This document shows, piece by piece, positions 59,478 to 64,000 of a stretch of DNA of 64,000 nucleotides (positions are counted from its first letter, which is position 1; each line of letters opens with the position of its first letter). The DNA comes from Garicola koreensis. Lineage in GTDB: Bacteria; Actinomycetota; Actinomycetes; Actinomycetales; Micrococcaceae. The position numbers and the translations under genes are program-made. The DNA lies in the NCBI RefSeq assembly GCF_014195445.1, contig NZ_JACIBT010000001.1, forward strand, positions 868,001-932,000. Reading direction: 5' to 3'. The notes beneath the pieces were generated by a model that worked only from the letters and a program-made list of their open reading frames with translations, was not told the origin of the DNA and did no database searches.

Positions 59478-59523
59478 ACGCGGGGTCCGCTGCGGCTGCA
59501 GGCTGCGGCGGACCCCGCGTTTT
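59478..59523 (+). terminator. Rho-independent terminator
   Basis: ACGCGGGGTCCGC (59478-59490) pairs perfectly over 13 bp with GCGGACCCCGCGT (59508-59520) around a 17-nt loop, followed by TTT. It ends the DsbA-family gene transcript. Confidence 0.85.
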
Positions 59524-59610
59524 CGTCGCTGCGCCGCTGAGAGACCGTCGCGCCGGCCTCCCCAGCCGGTCCTGGCCGGCCCGTCCCGGCCGTCTCGCCC
59601 TTCCCCACCG

Positions 59611-59677
59611 ATTATCCCCACCCTCGTTTCGTCCGAGCGCCGAGAATCGTCGCGGATGAAACACCGGCGGGGATAAT
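59611..59677. repeat. 67-nt imperfect palindrome
   Basis: ATTATCCCC at 59611 mirrors GGGGATAAT ending at 59677. The inner arms (CGTTTCGTCCGAG and CGCGGATGAAAC) also pair with few mismatches. It lies alone between the terminator and mtr, outside any gene. It could be the mtr-side terminator or a repeated extragenic element. Confidence 0.6.
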
Positions 59678-59739
59678 GTGCCGCCGCAGCCCGGCACCCC
59701 GGCTGATGCTGCGCCCAGCCGCCGGCCGGTGAGCTCGGC

Positions 59740-61191
59740 CTACAGCGGGGCGTCGTCGGGCACCGGTACTTCCAGCCCCAGCATGGCGTTCTCCGTGACC
59801 TCCATCAGCGCCGGGTGGATCCAGTACTGGCCGCGGGCCGCAGTGTAGGCGTCCTGGCCGAAGCTCATCGCGTGCACGATCGGCTGAATCAGGTTCGAGG
59901 CCTGGTGCCCCATCGCGTGGCCGCCGAGGATCATCCCGTCGCGGCGGTCGGCGATCACCTTCATCAGCCCGTACTCGTCCTCCATCGCCCAGCCGTAGGC
60001 GGTGTCCCCGTAGCGCTGGGTCTTGGTGGTCACGTTCTGCGCACCCACGGCCTCAGCCGCCTGCGCTTCCGTGAGTCCCACCTGGGCCAGCTCCGGGTGG
60101 GAGAAGACTGCCGAGGGCACCGCGTGGGTCCGTGGGCTGCGCAGCCGATCGGGGTGTTCGAGGTTGTGGGCGACCACGCGGGCCTCGTGGTTGGCCACAT
60201 GCTTCAGCATCGCCTCGGAGCTGATATCGCCCAGTGCGTAGAGGCCCTCGACCGGCTCGCCTGCGCTGAGCACCCGTTGGTGCTCATCAACTGCGATGCG
60301 CCCGTCCTCGAGCACATCGAGTCCTGCCTCGGCCGCCCCCACCAGGTCACTGTTGGGGGTGCGCCCGATGGCCACCAGCACCAGGTCGACGTCGTGCTGC
60401 TCCTCACGCCCGTCTGAGGTCACCAGGTGGGCGGTCACCCCAGCCGGGCCACCGTCGCGGTCGGGGCTGCGCTCCTCCACTGCGGCCAGGGTGCGCTGGT
60501 ACTGCACCGTCCAGTTCTGCTGCGCCTGCTGCGAGTAGGCTGCGGCGATCTCCTCGTCGAGCTGGTTCATCAGCCCGATGCTGCGGTTGATCTGGATGAC
60601 CTCACTGCCCAGTCCGGAGAAGATGGCGGCGAACTCGCAAGCGATGTAGCCGCCGCCGACGATCAGGATCCGCTGCGGCATCTGCTCCACGCGCATGACC
60701 GTCTCGGAGGTGTGAATCTGCGGCAGGTCCATCCCCGGCACCTGCGACAGCACCGGGCGCGAACCGGCGGCGATGACCATCTGCTCTGCCTGAACCTCGT
60801 TGCCGGAGGCGGTGCGGAAGGACTTGGTGCCGGTCAGGGTGATCTCCTCGGAGATCAGCTCCACGTTGCTCAAGCCTTCGCGGTACTGCCGCCCCCCGGT
60901 GGAGATGCCGTCGATCCTGGAGAAGATGCGGTCGCGGATCGCCGGCCAGTCGGCGCCGACGGTGTGCTGCTCCACGCCCAGCCGTGCCGCTTCCTCGGGG
61001 GTGCGGGCCAGGGCGGCGGGACGGACGAACATCTTGGTGGGGATGCAGCCGACGTTCAGGCAGGTGCCGCCGAAGGCCCCGGTGGCCGGGATGCCCCGAT
61101 CGGCCAGGGCCACCTGCTTATCGTCCCAGTACGGGGTGATCAGCGAATTGCCGGAACCGGATCCGATGATCGCCAGGTCATAGTGAGTCAT
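59740..61191 (-). CDS. mtr: Mycothione reductase
   Basis: A 483-residue flavoprotein disulfide reductase. The FAD motif is DLAIIGSGSGNSLI, the redox disulfide GGTCLNVGCIPTKMFVRPA, the NADPH motif RILIVGGGYIACEFAAIFSG, and the C-terminal His-Glu region in QYWIHPALMEVTENAMLGL. It reduces mycothiol disulfide with NADPH, which marks the host as an actinobacterium that makes mycothiol. It sits near the mycothiol-linked DsbA-family gene. Its start is 6 bases from the ParA-like gene's stop. Confidence 0.95.
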   Translation of the reverse strand: MTHYDLAIIGSGSGNSLITPYWDDKQVALADRGIPATGAFGGTCLNVGCIPTKMFVRPAALARTPEEAARLGVEQHTVGADWPAIRDRIFSRIDGISTGGRQYREGLSNVELISEEITLTGTKSFRTASGNEVQAEQMVIAAGSRPVLSQVPGMDLPQIHTSETVMRVEQMPQRILIVGGGYIACEFAAIFSGLGSEVIQINRSIGLMNQLDEEIAAAYSQQAQQNWTVQYQRTLAAVEERSPDRDGGPAGVTAHLVTSDGREEQHDVDLVLVAIGRTPNSDLVGAAEAGLDVLEDGRIAVDEHQRVLSAGEPVEGLYALGDISSEAMLKHVANHEARVVAHNLEHPDRLRSPRTHAVPSAVFSHPELAQVGLTEAQAAEAVGAQNVTTKTQRYGDTAYGWAMEDEYGLMKVIADRRDGMILGGHAMGHQASNLIQPIVHAMSFGQDAYTAARGQYWIHPALMEVTENAMLGLEVPVPDDAPL

Positions 61192-61197
61192 AGATGT

Positions 61198-62004
61198 TTA
61201 GCCGTTCAGTGCTTTCGCCGGGACCAGCTGCTTGAGCAGCTCGTCGAAACTCTGTGCCATATCGCGCACCTGGTCGCCGGGCCACTGGTGGACCGGGTAC
61301 GCCGCGCCCTGAATCTGCTGCCAGGAGGAGTTCTCCTCCAGCACCGGCAGCATCAGCTTGTCCAGGTAGAGCCGCTCCATCTCCAGCAGTCGGTACTCGT
61401 GCTCGGCGGAGTCGGCCCGGGCGCGGTTGACCACCACTCCGGCCTGGGTCAGCTGCGGGGCGAATTCGTTGGAGAACAGCCGGATGGCGCGCATCGTGCG
61501 TTCAGTGCCGGCCACGGAGAAGAGGCTGGGTTCGGCCACCAGCAGCACCTGGTGGGAGGCGGCCCATGCGATGCGGGTCAGCCCCGACAGCGAGGGCGGG
61601 CAGTCCACCAGCACCAGGTCGTAGCCGCTGAGCCCGTGGAGCAGGGTCTTCAGCCGCTTCATATCGCGCGGACGGATGTCTGGACGGTCGAAGGTGGAGG
61701 ACAGCGCAGAACCGACGACGACGTCGAGCGTGGCATCGCGCTGCAGCTCCTCCGGGAGCAGGTCGATCCAGCCGGAGCGCACGGTGTGCTCAGCGATGTT
61801 GGCCCTGCGCGCCTCACGCAGCAGCTGGCCGGCTTCGCGGCCGGCCCCGCGGGAGACGCTGAGCCCGGTGGTGGCATCAGCGTGCGGATCCAAGTCGATC
61901 ACCAGGGTCTTCACCCCGTTGTGGAGGGCGGCAGATGCCAAGCCCATGGTGACCGAGGTCTTGCCGACCCCGCCTTTCAAACTGGATACGCTGAGAATCT
62001 GCAC
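61198..62004 (-). CDS. ParA/Soj-family ATPase
   Basis: A 268-residue deviant Walker A ATPase: SVSSLKGGVGKTSVTMGLAS, VIDLDPHADATTGLSVSRG, and VLVDCPPSLSGLTRIAWAAS. No adjacent parB or parS-like sites were seen, so this is not the chromosomal parABS locus. In Actinobacteria orphan ParA-like ATPases position cell-division or polar complexes. It is followed by mtr on the same strand, and the MerR/DUF151 block is nearby. Confidence 0.9.
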   Translation of the reverse strand: MQILSVSSLKGGVGKTSVTMGLASAALHNGVKTLVIDLDPHADATTGLSVSRGAGREAGQLLREARRANIAEHTVRSGWIDLLPEELQRDATLDVVVGSALSSTFDRPDIRPRDMKRLKTLLHGLSGYDLVLVDCPPSLSGLTRIAWAASHQVLLVAEPSLFSVAGTERTMRAIRLFSNEFAPQLTQAGVVVNRARADSAEHEYRLLEMERLYLDKLMLPVLEENSSWQQIQGAAYPVHQWPGDQVRDMAQSFDELLKQLVPAKALNG

Positions 62005-62082
62005 TGTTCCATCCTAAGGGTGAAATCTGTCCCCGCCAGGTCTGACCTGCCCGGGTACGACGAAGGGTGAGCCGGGCGCAGC

Positions 62083-62412
62083 TCAGTCCACCTTCATCTC
62101 CCCCATCTCGTCCCAACCGTCGGCGTCGATGCGCCGGGAAATGATCTTCGGGGTCGCAGCCAGCGCCTGGTGCATGGCGCTCTGGGCGGACATGGCCTTC
62201 TGGAAGTGCTCGGAGTTCACGTGCGCTTCTGCGGCGTCGTCGTCGAAGCCTTCCACCAGCACGTACTCGTTGGGGTCCTCGAGGCTGCGCGACCAGTCGA
62301 AGAACTTATTGCCGGGCTCAGCGCGGGTGGCCTCGGTGAACTCAGCCACGATCTGCGGCCATTGGTCCGCAAATTGGGGCTTCACCGGAAACTTCACGAC
62401 GATCAGGATCAT
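62083..62412 (-). CDS. Antibiotic biosynthesis monooxygenase (ABM) domain protein
   Basis: A 109-residue single-domain protein with the dimeric ferredoxin-like ABM fold: MILIVVKFPVKPQFADQWPQ, NKFFDWSRSLEDPNEYVLVE and HVNSEHFQKAMS. ATG 62412 is preferred over a longer frame that would run into the upstream MerR gene. Small ABM proteins include heme-degrading enzymes and quinol oxygenases. The substrate is not evident. Confidence 0.85.
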   Translation of the reverse strand: MILIVVKFPVKPQFADQWPQIVAEFTEATRAEPGNKFFDWSRSLEDPNEYVLVEGFDDDAAEAHVNSEHFQKAMSAQSAMHQALAATPKIISRRIDADGWDEMGEMKVD

Positions 62413-62467
62413 GGGCCAAGGACCTTTCGACGGGTGTGAACGAGTTCTCCCCCACCCTATCGAGTCC

Positions 62468-63097
62468 TCAGGAAGCTTTTTGGCGGCGGGCGCGCATCTG
62501 CGCCAGTTCGTCGGTGCCGCCGAAGCTTCCCGCGTCAGGTTCACCAGCGTCGGGCCGTCCTGCGGCGACGTAGTTGTCGCTGCGTTCACGCGGCAGCTCT
62601 GCCAGGCTTCCTTCAACTTCGCGCCAGACGCGGCCCACGGCGATGCCGAACACGCCCTGGCCGCCCTGGACCAGGTCGATGACCTCATCGGTGGAGGTGC
62701 ATTCGTAGACACTGGCGCCGTCGGACATCAGGGTGATCTGGGCCAGGTCGTCCACCCCGCGCTCACGCAGGTGCTCAATGGCTGCGCGGATCTGCTGCAG
62801 CGAGACTCCGGTGTCCAGCAGCCGCTTCACGACTTTGAGCACCAGAATATCGCGGAAGGAGTACAGCCGCGCCGAACCGGATCCGGAGGCGTTGCGCAGT
62901 GAGGGCTCGACCAGTTTGGTCCGCGCCCAGTAGTCGAGCTGGCGGTAGGTGATGCCGGCCGCCGAGCAGGCGATCGGCCCGCGGTAGCCCAGCTCCTCAT
63001 TCAAATCCGGCATGCCGTCGTCGAACAGCGGCTCCTGGGCGGCGGCCGTCGGCGCTGCGGGGCTTCGCGGCGTATTGGCACGTGAATCCAAGCTCAA
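62468..63097 (-). CDS. MerR-family regulator (Rv1830-like)
   Basis: A 209-residue protein with an N-terminal winged helix (~45-115): SAAGITYRQLDYWARTKLVE, then LYSFRDILVLKVVKRLLDTG and VSLQQIRAAIEHLRERGV. The C-terminal half is acidic and has no metal-binding Cys pair. Its place in the order Rv1830-like, DUF151, Rv1828-like (read right to left) is conserved in actinobacteria, where this block is linked to growth and division control. Confidence 0.9.
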   Translation of the reverse strand: MSLDSRANTPRSPAAPTAAAQEPLFDDGMPDLNEELGYRGPIACSAAGITYRQLDYWARTKLVEPSLRNASGSGSARLYSFRDILVLKVVKRLLDTGVSLQQIRAAIEHLRERGVDDLAQITLMSDGASVYECTSTDEVIDLVQGGQGVFGIAVGRVWREVEGSLAELPRERSDNYVAAGRPDAGEPDAGSFGGTDELAQMRARRQKAS

Positions 63098-63270
63098 CGG
63101 GCACCTTCCGTGGGGTAGGGGCTGCTCAACGGCCGCAGCCAGCAGGTTCGGCTTCTGGTCTCTGATGCTTCAGTGTATCGGCGCGCATCACCATTGGGGT
63201 ACCGTCCGGCACCTGTGCGGCGTGTCAGCCTCCAGAGCGCACGCCGCTGGGCCGGTCTCATGGTCGGCTC

Positions 63271-63834
63271 TCATGAGCGGTCGAAGTCATCGGGCTCGGC
63301 GTCGGAGAGGAACTTTTCGAACTCGCGGATCTCGTCTTCGGAGATCGGGTCCTTGCGCGGCACGGTCTGCGACTCGGGGCTGGCGCCGGGGCTCGAGGCT
63401 GCCTGGTCGCTGGATCCGCGCACCCGCGGGGTCACCGAGACCGCGCGCAGTGTGGTCTTCTCCATGGTGACCCGGCACTGGGCCCGAACGGCGACCGCGA
63501 TGGCGTCCGAGGCCCGGGCGTCGACCTCGTGACCGTTCTTCATCCGAATGGTGCCCGCGTAGGTGCTGGTGTCCAGCAGCCGGACCTCCACGGAATCGAT
63601 GCCGCCGCCGGAGTACTGCAGCACCTCGGTGAGCAGATCATGGGTCATCGGCCGCGGCGGAGTCTCTCCCTGCAGGGCGCGGGCGACTGCAGCAGCCTCA
63701 GCGGGCCCGACGACGACGGCCACGTGGTAGTTCTCCGTGCCAGGCTCAGAGCCGCGCAGGATGAGCACAGGCTGGTTGCTGGGCAACTCGACGCGGACGC
63801 CGACCACTTCTAGCACTACCTGCTGTTCTTCCAT
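63271..63834 (-). CDS. Bifunctional nuclease family protein (DUF151, Rv1829-like)
   Basis: A 187-residue protein with the BFN/DUF151 domain at ~1-130: VVLEVVGVRVELPSNQPVLI, RPMTHDLLTEVLQ, IRMKNGHEVDARASDAIAVA. A ~50-residue charged tail follows. Plant BFN proteins have DNase/RNase activity; the bacterial role is uncertain. It lies between the two MerR-type genes as in Mycobacterium. Confidence 0.9.
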   Translation of the reverse strand: MEEQQVVLEVVGVRVELPSNQPVLILRGSEPGTENYHVAVVVGPAEAAAVARALQGETPPRPMTHDLLTEVLQYSGGGIDSVEVRLLDTSTYAGTIRMKNGHEVDARASDAIAVAVRAQCRVTMEKTTLRAVSVTPRVRGSSDQAASSPGASPESQTVPRKDPISEDEIREFEKFLSDAEPDDFDRS

Positions 63835-63913
63835 ACCCTCAGTCTAGGCTGGTCGGAGGCACTTTGGGCAGGGAGTGTGCGGCCCTGTTGATTTTTGGGT
63901 GGTGTCAGCGCCG

Positions 63914-64000
63914 TCAGCGCCGGTCGATCTTCTCGACTTCAGCGTCCATGATGGAGGATCGCAGCTCCTGCAGACACTGCAGCATCTCTTTGGAGGCCTC
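63914..64000 (-). CDS. MerR-family regulator, C-terminal end (FtsR/Rv1828-like), partial
   Basis: The last 28 codons read EASKEMLQCLQELRSSIMDA, then EVEKIDRR and TGA at 63914-63916. The rest lies outside the window. By position beside the DUF151 gene it should be the Rv1828-like MerR protein, whose Corynebacterium counterpart FtsR activates ftsZ. Identity rests on context; only a helical tail is visible. Confidence 0.6.
   Translation of the reverse strand, partial: EASKEMLQCLQELRSSIMDAEVEKIDRR

Noticed and set aside
60427-62070. A 547-codon open frame antisense to mtr and the ParA-like gene
   Set aside because: It has low complexity, spans two well-identified genes on the other strand and matches no family.

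Overview
The window is high-GC DNA from an actinobacterium, most likely of the order Micrococcales (a Micrococcaceae/Nesterenkonia-like organism is my inference). The signs are a mycothione reductase, a mycothiol-type arsenate reductase, a T-box leader of the actinobacterial type before ileS, the MerR / DUF151 nuclease / MerR gene order known from Mycobacterium (Rv1828-Rv1830), and dense operons with 1-8 nt start/stop overlaps.

Region 1 (1-19,300) is accessory. It opens with an IS3-type element cut by the window edge and the broken end of a short-chain dehydrogenase gene. It then holds an unusual island dominated by eight ATP-grasp proteins, an APC amino-acid permease, an MFS exporter, an MFS remnant and a truncated Asp/Glu racemase. 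The ATP-grasp proteins fall into classes: (a) intact ATP-grasp plus a C-terminal acylphosphatase-like domain (5759-7039, 13706-15655); (b) a degenerate ATP-grasp partner translationally coupled to each of these (4693-5766, 12523-13713); (c) an intact ATP-grasp followed by a degenerate second ATP-grasp-like half (7278-9176, 15720-17537, and 1657-4602, which also carries a degenerate CapA-like domain); (d) a sugar-transfer-associated ATP-grasp with an N-terminal acylphosphatase-like domain (17863-19299). Two half-duplicated sub-clusters are recognisable. I infer an undescribed ligase system that makes and exports an oligo-amino-acid or peptide-like compound. This is the best candidate for a new system here.

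Region 2 (19,380-30,650) is mostly core: smc, an MFS transporter, another ATP-grasp_ST protein, a nitroreductase divergent from a Cys-containing HTH regulator, two universal stress proteins, fdxA and an orphan sdhB. Region 3 (30,676-37,454) is a surface-glycan locus: an asparagine-synthetase-like protein, a glycosyltransferase, a cyanophycin-synthetase-like ATP-grasp protein and a two-gene ABC polysaccharide exporter. Region 4 (37,455-43,620) is a vapBC toxin-antitoxin pair and an arsenic-resistance island (arsC, acr3, two arsR, an MFS gene and an ArsO-like flavoprotein). The arsenic genes lie between the intact 3' end of ndk and a second copy of that 3' end, the pattern expected of an inserted element.

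Region 5 (43,624-64,000) is core chromosome: ndk, a DUF4233 gene, folC and ileS (T-box controlled) in one run; a hydroxyacid-oxoacid transhydrogenase with an MHS transporter; an MgtC-like protein; a secreted nuclease; valS; an SDR; a DsbA-like oxidoreductase; mycothione reductase; a ParA-like ATPase; and the MerR/DUF151/MerR block, the last gene of which runs off the window. I saw no tRNA or rRNA gene and no CRISPR array.
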